Shown here: in pieces, positions 14,013-27,800 of the stretch
How positions within the stretch are numbered: position 1 is the stretch's first letter
Layout of the letters: every line of letters begins with the position of its first letter
DNA from: Triops longicaudatus
Lineage: Eukaryota; Arthropoda; Branchiopoda; Notostraca; Triopsidae
Assembly: GCA_022885665.1 (NCBI GenBank)
Contig: JAGQDJ010000260.1
Coordinates: 1,240,001 to 1,304,000 of the forward strand
Direction: 5' to 3'
Length of the DNA stretch: 64,000 bases
Program-made: the position numbers and the translations under genes
Notes under the pieces: model-generated
Told to the model about the DNA's origin: nothing
The model's input: only the letters and a program-made list of their open reading frames with translations
Databases searched by the model: none

Positions 14013-15841
14013 GTTGCCGGACCATTGGGAATTTTTAGTCTCGTTGACGCCAGTTTGGGTCCTAAGAGGACACAGCTTTTCAAGTTTCGAAAGCTAATGC
14101 TCACACACTTGTTAAACTCCATAAATTAAACAAGACTTATGCCTGCTCTTAGACTCCTTTTTACGAAAGCACTAGAAGCTTGGCTTACTAAAAGCAGTTG
14201 CCAAGGCATAAAAATGAAACGTGCAATCTTCGCGCTTCTAGTCAGTTAAACTTAACACTGGGAAATGGAAGTTCACTTATACGTCGTACCCAGTTTTCCC
14301 GTTAAGGAACATAATGGGAATAGGAAACCATGCAGGAGCCAATTGTAAGTCTCCCTATTTATTGAGTTGATTTCGTCTGATATGTGAACGTCACCGAAAA
14401 TGATGATTTTGTCACTTGGATATTCGTATCCCAAGCTGTAAGGCTTCCATACTCCTAGACTTTACTGGTTGAGGCTTTCGTTCTAAAACTTGTTGGTTTC
14501 CGCGTATTCCCACTGGTATGCATGACATAAAATGATCGATTTGATGGAACGACTTAGGCTTTCTTTTAAAATTTCAGTTCTTAAACCGAAATGAAGTTTC
14601 CAAGTCACCGTAAAATGAAGAAAAAGTTGTATTTGTATGTGGACAGTATATGAATTTGAACTTGAATGTTCTACTGGAAAACAGTGAATGTTTGTGTGCC
14701 ATTCTATCTCCCCTAATTTTCCTGCGTATCTTTCCGCATTTGTCAGGAAGTCTATCCCCTCTTTCGGCAACTTCGAATTCCCAAGAAAAACGTGGTCGAA
14801 ACTGCAACAAGCAAACCCGTAGCTCTTCTTATACTTACATGTTTCCAACCTAAACATCCCACCTCCTTAATTAAAGAGGCGCGGTAGAAGCTACGTGAAA
14901 CCTTAACAAGAACATTGTACTACTATTTTCATTCCCTTTTTCCTTCCTGGTTGGCCAATTCAGAGACATGCTGAACGGAGGTAACTTGTAGCATTAGTTT
15001 TACCGTTAGCCATCGAGTCGGAGTCGTGAATAATATAAATTCGGCAAAAAATGAATAAAAAGGACAGATGTGATACTATGTTAGAGTTTATAAGGATCTA
15101 ATACACGTGTTGAATGTATTAAATTGATGTTCGTCTTCTGTCACTGAATGGAAAGCATCAAATATAATGAACTTCTATGAGACAAAGTATCTTTCGTGAC
15201 GGCCAAGTTTATACATTTTCTTAGATCTTCTTTGAAAATTTTGACTCGTGAGGTTTTCCCATTTACCCATAAGTTTGCTACAAAGGTGGCCGGCGAGCCG
15301 TATAGGTTACTTCTTTCAGCCTACAATAGATGGCTCGACGGTCGAAGCTATCTGGAAAATAATGACGTTGAAGCAAAGGTAATCGTGACCGTGAGGTGCA
15401 CAGTCAAAGGCGGCATCAAATTTCGAACCTTCGCTAAGAGTACTGTTCACGGCAGCAGTCGTGCTGGAGTGTTGTCGGACAGCCTGCTGCTTAGGTTTCT
15501 CAGGAAGGTCATATTGTACTTGTGCATTAAGTACTCGTGGAAGTAGTACGTGTGGACTCACTAGTTTCGACATATAAAATGACTGAACTTTGCTTCGGTC
15601 ACGTTCTTCCGCCAAATTTGCGAAAGTGGGTACGTATGCAGTGCAGTGTGTAATCTGACATTTGTATGGGAATTCGTAGAACCGTTTTGTTGTGGTGTAG
15701 TTCGTCTGCTGAGCGTTCTATCTCTAATTACTAGGTTTGAACGTGGAATGTGCATTTGTAAGTGCGACAAAGACTGAAGCGCGTTTTGGGCGAGTGTTCG
15801 GCTGACCGATTTGTGTGTGTTGTTGCTGTGCCTGGGTGGCC
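14013..15841. other. Intergenic: tomosyn 3' end to NHS 5' end
   Basis: This holds the tomosyn 3'UTR (candidate ATTAAA at 14125-14130) and the putative promoter and 5'UTR of the NHS gene. No coding exon, RNA gene or repeat could be supported. The short frames here have no recognisable similarity. Confidence 0.5.
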
Positions 15842-18800
15842 ATGCCCTTTGTCCTTAGACAAGTGGAACCAGTGTACCTAAGCCGGCGTCCTTTGCCATC
15901 ATGTGCTGGTCCAGATCATTTGCATACGGATGAGCGGGAAACCATAGCCAACCTGACGCTATGTGGCACTCTCCAGCAGCTTTCCTCCTTGGTCCACTTG
16001 GCAGCAGATATTTTTGGTCAGTTAACCCAGGAAGCTTTGCAAATCCACAACCGAGCCACCAACCTCAAGCTCAAGATCCTCGCCTTGGAAAAACTCGTCG
16101 AGAACTTCAATCCTCGTACCGTACCTGTCCGTAAGTAACCCATAACTGCACCCTTTCTATGCTCCTAGACGTTTCGCCGGTTTCCCGTCTTTGTGATTAC
16201 TCATGCTGGGACGATTTAGCGCTTCTTCTGCGAGATTTAGGGAAGATCCCGGGTCTCAAAGAGCCAAAGAACGGCAACCGTCAAGCCCAACAGCCTTAGG
16301 GAGAAAAAGGGAGAAAATAACGATGGGTTTTTGTGGTCGAGTTACCGCGGAGAACCCGAAAGAGGAAGAAGTTGAAAGTATGGTCTATTATCAACACGTT
16401 TTTGCGTATAGAACATTTCTCACCAGGTCTTGCGACGTTCCAAATTCTGGAGGCGAAGAACTTTATGAGCTTTGCCGTATGATGCCGAATTAGCTTTGTA
16501 CAGGTGTTCAGGGGGAAACTTCCGTTTCCGTTAGCGTTCATTTCCACTTCCCACGTGATTACACTTTGGCTCCTCGTCCTTATGTCATTTCGGCCGTGTC
16601 GGTTTCCGACGTCCATGTTTACTCAAGCCTTTCGCGCTTGTCAAACTTGAACTTAAGGGCTTGGGCTATGTAAACAGTTGTGAGCTTTCAAAAATGTTTT
16701 CGCGCTTTTTAAAAGCTTTTTTTTAAGCGTAATCTAGGGTGTCGGGCGGCAGTTTGAGCTCCCTGCGTTCGTAAATCCTTAGTCAAAAACGACACGCTCC
16801 CTTATTTTTCGTTTTTGATAACTCTCATACTTTCCAAACGCTGGTCCCTTCTAAGAAGCTCCCGACTTTTTTCCGTTCCCTTTTACTAATTTATGTCGAC
16901 TCGTTATGGTCCCTCGGAAAGCCAGAATTCTTTCCTGTTCAAGAATTTTGCTTGGGTTGGCCGGCTTGTCTGTCAGTGACGAACTTTCTGGCCGAGAGGG
17001 GGAAGTTTTAGCCCCTGAACCTTTTTGCACCCTCCACCCGTAGTAAAATGGTAAAACGGTTTCTTATTCTCCTCCGTTTTGCTCCTCTCTCTTGCTCGCT
17101 TCTCAGTTGTTTTGTAGTCCCACTCCATTCTTCGCTTGGTGTTATCGCACAGCGTATCCGATATTGGTTTACTAGTGAAACAAATCAGTCCACCGCTCCA
17201 AACCTGAGGCTTTGCAACTTGCCCGTCTTTGGTCCACTGAGTCACGTCCTGGCGCGCCTTTCGAGCTTATCACGATTTGCAACCTTGACTATTTGCATTT
17301 TCTGGCGAATATCGCGGTGCCGGCTTTCCTTGTTTTAGCATATTTTCTATTCATCCTTGCAATGACTTTTACTTGTAAATTCCTTACACACCTAGTCCTC
17401 TTTTAGGAACCCAACCGGTTTAATTAACCAGCTTGATGAAGCGATAACCCAAGGTGGAGTTAGCTAAAAAAAGATCGAAAATATGCAGGGATCCCCGGAA
17501 CGGACGCTGATAGCCCCGGGCTATTATAGATAACTGTTCTAGGGTTTCCAACTTGAGATGAGCTGAAACACATCTGGAAGATTTTTTTTCCTCAAAAAGC
17601 CATCACTTATTCTGGTTAAGTGACCACTTGTGAATTTATGGGGCTTGACATAGGCTTGGGTTGTCCGTTATAGCCCAAGTTGCTCTTATCTCCGGCAGGC
17701 CACTTCACTCTTTGGCGTGGAACGAAAACATGTCCCATTCTTCGCTTGGCGCCAGACTCTTTCTGGATTATAGCCACCTAGCAGCGATTTCCATTCAGAA
17801 ATTCGCGCACTTGGCGGTTACTGCCTGGTCGTATTTGGCTTGGTACAGCGCATGCATCCGTATTTACGTTGGTCTCGAGTTCGCAAAATCGTCGCAAAAG
17901 ATTGTGCGCTTTGGACATGCTCGTCTGACAGATATGTGCACAGTAGAACTAGTTTTGTCAGTCATGCTTATCGAAAAGCCACGTTATGTCAACAACCGCG
18001 TGACAGCGTATTTTTTAAGCAAGCGATGTGTTTCAACGTTGATTTCGTTCACAATTCAAGTTCTGTTCATGGATATGGTGAGTCGTCTCATGGTCTCGTT
18101 AAAAAATAAAAATAAAACCACAATTGGAGAGCCAAGAACTTAAACTCTTGTTGATTATTATTAATGATTATAATAATATTAATGATTATAGTAATATTAT
18201 TATTTATTATTATTCATAATAGCAGTAATAGTATTAATACAATGTATCTTAGGAAGGGCACCGAAAAAGAGTTTTTAAAACAGATCAAGTTAAGTCACAG
18301 AACATTGTATTGGAAACAAAAAACCTTGGGTCGAACAAAAGGAGAAACATCACAAACAAAAGAGATGCTAGTGCCGTATTACGCCTAGATCTGGGCGTGT
18401 CAAGATTGGATCGCTGGTTGCAGATTCAAATTGAAAGGTAGCTCTTTGTGTAGAAACTGAGGAACTCTAGAGCATCTAGCAATGCCTCGTGTTATGAAAG
18501 ATTTGAGCAAAATTCTGACTTTTGCTGGGCGTTGCTCTCGCATTGCTGAGAAACGGACAGAATGCCTTATGTTTGGAAATTTACGAGAGCCATGCTTATG
18601 TTAATTTTCCAAAACAAAATCGTTAATATTTCCCCTTTTAGCTTCGGCGAATTTTGATAAAGTTGACCACACCTTTTCAAGCGTTTTATTATGTGACAAA
18701 TTGCTTATTTTGTTCAGTCGGAATGAGAAGGTTTGAGAAACTAGCATCTGAGCCAATGTACGTCGAATAGGGTCGATTACTTCGAATGCACCCCACAAGT

Positions 18801-21800
18801 TTCAAGGCAAAACTTTTCAGCACGTGACGGAAAAGAGAGTAAAGTTAAATAAAAATATGGAGAACACATGAGGCGTGAACTCTCAGTAGGAAGTTGACGG
18901 AGAAGACCATATGTGATACCACGGCACAGGCTTTGCACCCGAGGCACACTTGCACTTCATGAAAACACCCTAAAAATGAGTCGTTATGACCATAGCCAGC
19001 TTAATTAGAGACACTCGTGTTTTTATGACGCTCATAAGTCTCTGTTGGTTCATTTCACCTTTCTCAACCCCAGCGATGCCCTTTCCTGAACTGTAAAGAG
19101 TTTCGTCTGGAAAAGGAAGTAAATTTTCTGTAGCCCTAAGGTTGGCATGGAGTTTACTTTTTATCTAAAAGTAGAAATAAAAAATCATCAGACAACTTCC
19201 AGACTCGCTCGAGCCAGGATTTATTACCAGCCTTGGTGGGTTAATTTGTAGCGTCTGAAGCGTTATTTGGGGTTGTCGTTAAAGAAAAGCCGAGTTTTAG
19301 GGGTAACTTGTTTTTCAATTGATTAATGGACTAAGTTTGGTTAATTACGTCAGCCGGCTGTCGTTGGAAATGTGTAGCTGAGGTTGAAGGAGCCAGGGAC
19401 ATGTGGCGGATCTTTGGTTCGTTAACCACCCATTATACGTGTCTACGTCCCCACAATGCAAAATGACGTGATGCAGGGCGACATGTAAATCTGTCGTGTA
19501 TAAACTTATAAACCGATTAAGTCCATTAAAGTGTGTAGGGTTATCGTCAAGCCTGCCAACAGAATCGACAATGGCTCACTGGACCCTGGGCACGAAAGCC
19601 GATGGATTACTACTCGGATTAAATTTGATCATATTTCAATAGGAAGTTCCCTTCGCAAGCTCTATGCAGGCCCTCATGTAGTACGCCTGTCGCTAGATTA
19701 TAAGGGCTTCCTTCTATTGTGCGCATTCCTTCCTCTAGCTCAACTGTGTAATGCACACCTTCCTAAAGCGGAAGCCTTACCAAGGTTTGCTTGCAAGACT
19801 TGAAGGAATCTTTCGTGGAGAAGCCGGGAAGATGGGAACCTTATGTCTGAAACCTAGAAAAAACGGGCTATGCTTGAACACATTCCTGACTCACACAGCA
19901 ACCCACACCTCAGCCAAACACATTAGTATTTTTTTCTTATTTAATTTTTGAAAAAAATCGATCTTTTTAACACACTTTGTTGTTTTTCAAACATCTGGCA
20001 GAATGGTTTGTCCAGGAAAACCGTTGAGTGTCGATTGGTGGCTCAGAAAAGCCGTGGTGTATATTTATAAACAACAAAAGAAAGGAGAGAGGCATGGACC
20101 GTGGTGCCCCCCCCCCCCTCCCCGACTTGGTCTTGTATGCTTTCTTAGCTTTCAAGCTCTATTGCCAAAGTAGTTCGTTGCTGGGTGGCAGTGGCAGCAT
20201 TGTTAGACAACAATAGGCTGCTGTGCTCTCTTTTAACCTTGGTAATCCAGTAACGGTCCTATGTTAGGGTTCCTGATCATTACTTGCCTGGATCCATGAT
20301 CCCATACACCCAAGTTGAAAAAGAGGGAAATGATTCTTACTCGAGTTCAGTGACTGAGCGTATCCTGTAAGGTTTCTTTTTAGCTAGTAGAAGAATGAAA
20401 TGCAAGGGCAGCAAATATTTCCTATTACAGCAGTGTTATTCTAGATGTTTCATTCACATTCTTAGTGTCAGATGATCATATGCTGATCTTATAAAATTCT
20501 TACTAATGGTATCAAGAATTACCTTGTAATTCTAGTATTCGTCGACCTGCGCATCATCCGCAACTTTTATCTCGCATAGTAGAATTAAAAAAAAAATATA
20601 AGCATATTTCATAAATTTGGAAGGGATTGTTCTAATATTGTTTTTGTGAATTGATAAGTTCCTGTCAAAATTGATGGAATTTTCACGTCGCTTTTCGTAT
20701 GCTTTTTAAGTTGCCCAGTCACCGCGATAGAGCACATATGTGAAGCCATAAAACTATTACACAGCAAAAATCGTGCTTTGGTTCAGACTTAAAAAACGAT
20801 AGGGAGACAGTGTTAAGTCAAGCTGGGTAGAGTTTTATGCAAATTACTGGTTTATCCTTAGCAGCATTCTTTACAGTTCCTCCCCGTCTTTTCGGGCTGC
20901 TGTGCGATATACACGATAACGCCGTTATGGGTAAGAATAAAATATTTTATGTAGGCAAAGTCAGGAGGCCAATGTAGGGTAACCATGCGAGGTTACACTT
21001 GGCGTGTTGAATAACATTTTATGTCAAACTACCCCCTTAGACCTTTACGTTTATGTGTCACAGGCTTTATACCCCCCAACGTAGAGCACTAAAACTTGGC
21101 TACTTGTAATCCCCAACCTTTCACGTATGGATTTCGCCCTGCACTCAACTTCGGAATTCGGTCGCATGCTGCACGTTTGTTACGGGAATTAAGAATGTTT
21201 CATAAAGGGGGTTGTTCAGGCAGAGGCCAAGGGGTCACGCATTGATTTACATAACGGTTTGTCGGACGGTCCTATTTAGGAGTTTCAGACGTCGTCTGGA
21301 CCACATTTTACTAAGGATACGCTATATTATTGATTAAGGTAATCGATAAGGCCTTATCCTAGGCCACGGTGTTAATATCTGGGCCTAAAAGTTCATAGAA
21401 CGAAAACGTTTTCAAGTTGACGTGATGTAGGAGCATAGATAGGCAAGTTGGGTGACTCGAGAGTACGAAGTTGTGTACTTTTCTATTTGCATATGCTAAT
21501 TAAGCTTGTTCCAAGACTCCGTGACTATGAATACTCGTAAGAATCGTATGGTCGGCTGTAGTGAAGGAAAAATTCCCACGCTGTTTGTAAAGGATGGGAA
21601 AACGACGCTAAGGAAGTTGTGTCATGGACGTGATTTTTCGTTTTTGGAAATTGTACTCGCGGAGCGTCTTTGGTAATGAAGTTTGGTCCTTAGTGGGTAT
21701 TTGTTTTGGCAAGCTTTTCGTTAAGTTTTTGTTTTCTTTCAGCTCGTTAAAACTGATTAGCAAAGAAAAAGTCAAGTTAAGGAGGTATTACATGGCGAAG

Positions 21801-24800
21801 ACGTGACATGTCAGCACTTTAAATGGAAAATAGGTTTACACTTATGGTTGACTTCACAGCTGATAAGTAGCGTCCCTTAACGGTATTTGGTTAACAGTTG
21901 AAGGGGAGGTTGTTGGGCTTTTCTTGTTGCGGTTGCTATGGCGGGAAACTCACGGATGGTAACAATTTTGTTACCAACCCTTGTTCCAGGATAGGAAAAA
22001 GTTTCGAGTCGTTTCAGAACTTGGGTATCGCCTTATCCCTTATACGCTTAGGCTTATCTGGTCATCAGCGCTGCAAGAGCTAATTAGACTGTATGGTACT
22101 AGCCTAAAGCGCTAATTGGTGTTTACTTATTTATTCCCTGGGTATAGCGGAAAGCGATTTGGTGACTTTCAGTTCCCAATACAAGAAACACTACTACAAG
22201 AGCGAACACCCCGAAGCCCCGCTTTCGTTCACCTTTGACCTCGGCCAACAGACGCTCCGGAACTTCAAACACCTGCCAGATACAACACCGGTAATACATT
22301 TTATCTTTACGAGATTATATTTGCTAGGAATTCTTTACGATAGTGCAACAAAAAGCTACGTAATCCATAGCTATAGAAAGTACAATATTTAAAAAAGGGG
22401 GAAAATAAGGTCTGCGTCGTAATGGTATTCCAGATGACTTGACTGAAGTTGCAGAACTTTTTAATTTTCTATTTATTGTTTATTTATTGTTCTATTTTTA
22501 TTTATTTTCTTATTTATTAGTCTAATTTTATTTATTTTCTTATTTATTAGTCTAATTTTATTTATTTTCTTATTTATGTGCTATTATACAGCTAGTTACT
22601 GTTGTTTTTGTTCAAGCTTCTTTTTTGTTTGACGATTATTTTTATGGAAGTATTTACGTTTAAAGAGTTTTTTTATGACTGGTAGAAGCAAGGGAAAAAG
22701 CGGATAAGCGTGTCCAAAAAATGTTTGGTTAATTATTAACAAGCACATGAAAAGTCTTCTTTCTTGTTCTTTTATCCTTTCTTTTAGCCGGCCTTGGACT
22801 TGTTCGCGAAAGGCAAACGCCCACCGGTAATCGAAGCATTGTATAAGAAAGCCACAGCCGGACCCATTACCGTTGCTCGCTCACCTTTACCTGAAAGTGA
22901 GACGCGTGTAGACGCTGATGACTGGTACCGTCTAGCTGCATTGGGAGCTACATTACGTCGGAAGAAAAAACATGTCTTGGATATCGAAACACGCCGGGTA
23001 AAAAATGGCGTTGCCTTTGTACACGCATCCATTTCCATATCATACGTGTAGAACTTTATATTAATATGTAACTTAACTTTGTATACCGGCTTAGTTTTCT
23101 GTACCTAGTTTTTTTTTCGCTTCTTTGGTGCTGTAATTTTTAAATTATTCATGTGGATGTACTTGTGCTTCTCAAAGCTAAACAGGGTGCCAGTTGGTAA
23201 TAATGTAAATTTATTTGTTTAGCCGGCCAGCGTGGCCCATTTGAGAGAATGGCTCACAGATGACGAAGCATTGGAGGAGGTTTGTGCCACGGTTACTCCA
23301 GATGGGCATTATAATCGAACTGCAAACGTGAGCAGCAATGGAGCAGTGCACAGGTACAAACTCTTGCCGTGGTCGTTATTTTTAAGACAGCATATGCACA
23401 AGGAGAGTAGGAGTGTTTTTTGGTATGAAGTACTGTTTGCTGTATTGAAAATTTTTCTTTGTTGCTTTGTTAGATTACCTTCACCCCGAGAACGTGCACA
23501 AGCTGCCGCCATGGTCTTTACCGCGTCTGTGGTTTCGGTCGACGTCTCGGGCTCCGGCTTTAATCGTATGGAACAGTTCCGACGCTCCTTGGTACACGTA
23601 GATTACGCTTCACGCCGAAGGTCACACCGTGACCGGAAAAGGAAGGATAAGAAGCGAAGGACCACGATTGCTGGTGATGACCGTAAAGAAATAGAAGACG
23701 CCTTAGAAAAAGCGGATCCTTTAGAAAGGTATCGGGTTAATGGTACCTAGTTTTCTAGGTTGCATTGTGCATAGGAAGCAATGCAGTGCGATTGTTACCT
23801 TTCACTGTAACTCTAAAATGGTTTGTACCTGTTTGCAAGTTGTTTTGGGCTACCCGGGTTTACCCAAGATAAAACTCCGTATTTTAGAACAAGATACCAA
23901 AGTTTCCTAACAGGATATTTCATTTCGTTAAAGGTCTGTCACTGTGATTTACAAAAAGTCGTTTGATTGCCTCGTTTAGAACTTTTAAAAGAGAACTAAA
24001 GCGCTTGATTTTCTAAAAGCTTGGACTGTACATAACGCGTAAATTATTTAAAGGTTTTTAAAACGCTGACTTTTATGTCTGCAAGGAGTCCTTGAAAATG
24101 AAACTTTTTAGGCTGTGAACATTAAAATATACCAAGGTCCGTAAAAAAATTAAAATGATGGAGTAATCCTTAATTATGGATTATTCTTAACTATGCGACC
24201 ATAAGCTTAAATTTTGTTTACGTTTTTCAGGTCAAAGGAAAAAGGGTCGTTGAGGGCATCTTTGCGCGAGAAGCTCAATTTGGCGACCTTGTTAAAACCT
24301 GCCCACATTCCTCTTCTCCGGCGTGCTCTTTCACGCAGCGCCATTTCGTCCGAGCGAACCGAGAACTCTTTCGAGGAATTTGATACAACGTTGAGTCATA
24401 CGGAAACCGACACCAGTAGTACGCCCGACCTCTTCACCTCCAAACTGCGAGCCGCACCCAACGATACCCTTAGACCACGACGATTAGGGACCGACAACAC
24501 GTTCGTCCCAACCACGGTGGAAGCGGATATCCATTCACCACACACAGTCGACAGCCGGCGAGACAGTTTATATGAAATTATCCCACTTGAGCGCGAATTC
24601 GGCACGCTGGGCACCACCAGACGCATCCGATGCGCCAAGAGTGTCACTATTCCCGGTGTGAAACTGCGTGATACGCGCACTGACGATGGCACACGCTCTT
24701 CGTCTGGCAATTGGTCGGCGAGCTCGAGCACTCGAGCGTCGCTGGACTCGCAACAAAACATCTCGCCACCGCCTGTTCGCGCTGCCCTACGAGCCGAAAA

Positions 24801-27800
24801 GCGGAGTTTGTCGGCACATTCCTTAGAGTGCGACTCGGCCTTATCAGACGATCTTAGTCACAGCCAGAGCGTCAAGACGACGACCAAGGAAAGCGAGTTT
24901 TCCGAATCGAGTGGGATCAACATGGTGCGAAGTTTCACGCGCGACACCGTTTCGGAAGGCACTCTAACCCCCGAAGTAGCCGAACACGTGCTGAGCGACG
25001 GGGATGGCGAAACGAGTTCGGTGTATTCGTGCGACGCCGAAGGGTATTACACCTCGTTCCACATCGACAGTGGCTTAAAAACGAGCCGCAGCAAGGAATT
25101 CCTGGACAATGACTACGATCTTTTCGGCAAAGGGTCGACCAGCACGACGACCAGTTCGGCAGGAACTGTGATTTTACGCGATAATGACACAACACCGTCG
25201 CAAACCCCGCCCACGCCCCCTCAGCGGGGCGCTAGCTCGTTAGACCGCCGTAAGCGAGAAAGTATCATAACTGTCATTCATCTCGAGTCCTCCGCGTCAG
25301 AATCCGAACAGGGTGATGAAGAGCAGTCGCAAGGCCGGGCGGACAGCGGTCACGATACGGCCAGTCCGCCCAGCGAAGAAGCGATGGGCAATAGCCCGCG
25401 ATCCCGACCCGATTTGCCCTTACGTCACGGTCATGTGGTGATGGAATGTTCGGAATCTGAGACGGAGAGCGGCGTGCATGAACGCTTGCGCCTGAAGACG
25501 ACCGTGACAGCCAGTAGCATCCCGGCCATGTGCGTGGTCACACCGCCGCCCAGTGACGACGAAAGTGTTTTAGCAGCACACGTTCAGAAAACGCGCTTCC
25601 AGCAGCAGTTGAAGCAACAGTTTGCAAATACGGTGCGGAACTCGACAACCACTACTGACCCTTCTGCGAAAGACGACGTGGATACTGGGAGGACGCATAT
25701 TGCAAAAACAAGCGAAAACACTCTTGTAAATCACAAAACTGCCAAGACTTCTGGCGAAACGAACAGCCAAGTTTCGTCACCCGCCCAGTTGCCAACCTCA
25801 GTCGCACCAGAAAGCGTGTCGGAAGTAACTGAGCCTCGCAGCTTGGAATCGCACATCCAAGCCGCGTTTTTGCAACAGGCGAATCAAACGACGTGGAAGT
25901 ACGCTCCGATCCTCACCGTTACCCCGAAAACCAGGGAAGGCAAGAAGGTAGATACATCTACTGTGCTTGCGGCGGATAACACGCTTCCCAAATTGTCGGT
26001 CGAGCCGGCAGTAATTCAGGCATCGGTGGTCAAAGGTCAAGTGCCGAGGGAGCCAGAGGACGTTGCTATCAGCCCACGTCAAACGGAGAAGACGGAGAAG
26101 CTAAAGAGTATAAACAGCAACGGTGGTCTGGTTTCTTTACCGGATCTTCCGCGCGTTATCTCGGCACTCATCCCACCCTTCAGTCTGGGGAACAAACCGA
26201 CTGCACCGGTCGGGGAGACCGAGAGCAACTACAGCAGTAATTCGTCTGCGAGTAACTCGTTGGAACGCCGGCTGCGGAAAGGAGCAAGAGTCACGCTTGA
26301 CGCAGAAGGGAAAGTCGTTTACAGCTCGGACAGTATGCGGAGACGCAAAGGGGCGCATACCACCTTTGAACCCGGCCCTCATTTGCGAGAAAACATCCCT
26401 CCAGCGCCCGTAACACCTCACGTAATTAATGTAGGGTACGCGACTACAACGACTCAGCGTGACTTGGCGCACTCACAGTCCCTTGCGCGCGCTTTGAGTC
26501 CACCGCCCTATCGGCCTGCCCCCTCGCCAGCGAACGAGGTTTGGCAGCCACAGAGTCCCGTTCAACCCGCTTTGCGCGGAACGGCAAATCAGCCTGGTTT
26601 GAGAAGCCCTCCCGCGCAAAGCGGATTCCGTTCCCCGCCGACGCAGAACCATTCGATAATGGCAGTGAACGGGACAAATTCATCGTTGGTCGCCCGTTCG
26701 GGAAGTTACCGCTTAGCCAACGACGCAGAAATGCGCGTTTTCCAACGCAATGAAAGCTATCGCTTAGCCAACACTGGCTTTAATGTTGCCGCGCATTTAG
26801 GACTGCAGTCAGAAAGCCTTCAGAATGCCCATAATCTGCCGCGGACACCGGTCAATCCCAATTTAACTGGGAAGCGTAGCTACGGACCGCGGTTGTTGGT
26901 CAACCCACGCATGGTGAGCAAAGCTGTTGGTAAATCGCCTGTGTCACCTGCAGGCAAACATAATATGTCAGCTGATGAAAGACCTTCGTTTTATAGCTCA
27001 GGTAATGACACGGAAATTTGGTAATTATAAAGATTGAGACCTTTCCTTTTGGAATGCAACAGTATGTTTATGATACTCATTGGCACCTTGAAACATTCCC
27101 CGAGTGATCTTGTTTTGTGATTGTTGTTGACTTGTGAGAAGGAAAGCACCAGTATTGCATTGTTTTTGTTTGCTTTGTTGTTTGAAAGCATGCATCCTTC
27201 ATAGTAACTTGCCGGATCCCCGCCTTGCTTTGTTGTGTTCGATTTTTTTTCCCACGAGAGTTACTTGACTGTGTGTTGTGTTTGTGCCATTATTGGGGGC
27301 CTCTGTCGCTGTGTGATTCTTCAATCCCTCCACCTTCTGCTCCAGTTTGACACATTGTTTTCCTTGCACGCTCACTGTAGCTTTTCTGTTATGTTTCCTT
27401 ACACTTTCCTGCGGAGGGATAAAAGAAATCAGCCACGATAAGCCCACCTCCCAAGGAAGTTAATAGAAGCTTTTGTACGAAAAACACTCGTTTTCTGTTG
27501 GATTTGTCTAAGCTGATTTCTTTTCCTCTCCTTGTTACGAGAGGCTTACGAGCGAAGTAATCTTGCATACCGTTTCCTCAGACGCTAGTATGAGTTCGAG
27601 TTCCATCACTCCTCCACCTCGGATGGCTTCCTTACCACTGGTTACGCAAAACTCAGTGACTTCGCCTCAAGCTCCACCTCCAAGACAAGCTTGGCAATAC
27701 CAAACGTTACCTGCCCGGTTACATCAGAATCCTGCTCAAAGGTTGGTGCAGTCCTTTAGTTGTGTGGTTTAGTTTCTACACTGGAAAAGCCGATGAATTA

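Noticed and set aside
24396..26683. Several minus-strand open frames of 60-120 codons
   Set aside because: They are shadows of the 2.8-kb NHS exon, which has clear family motifs on the plus strand.
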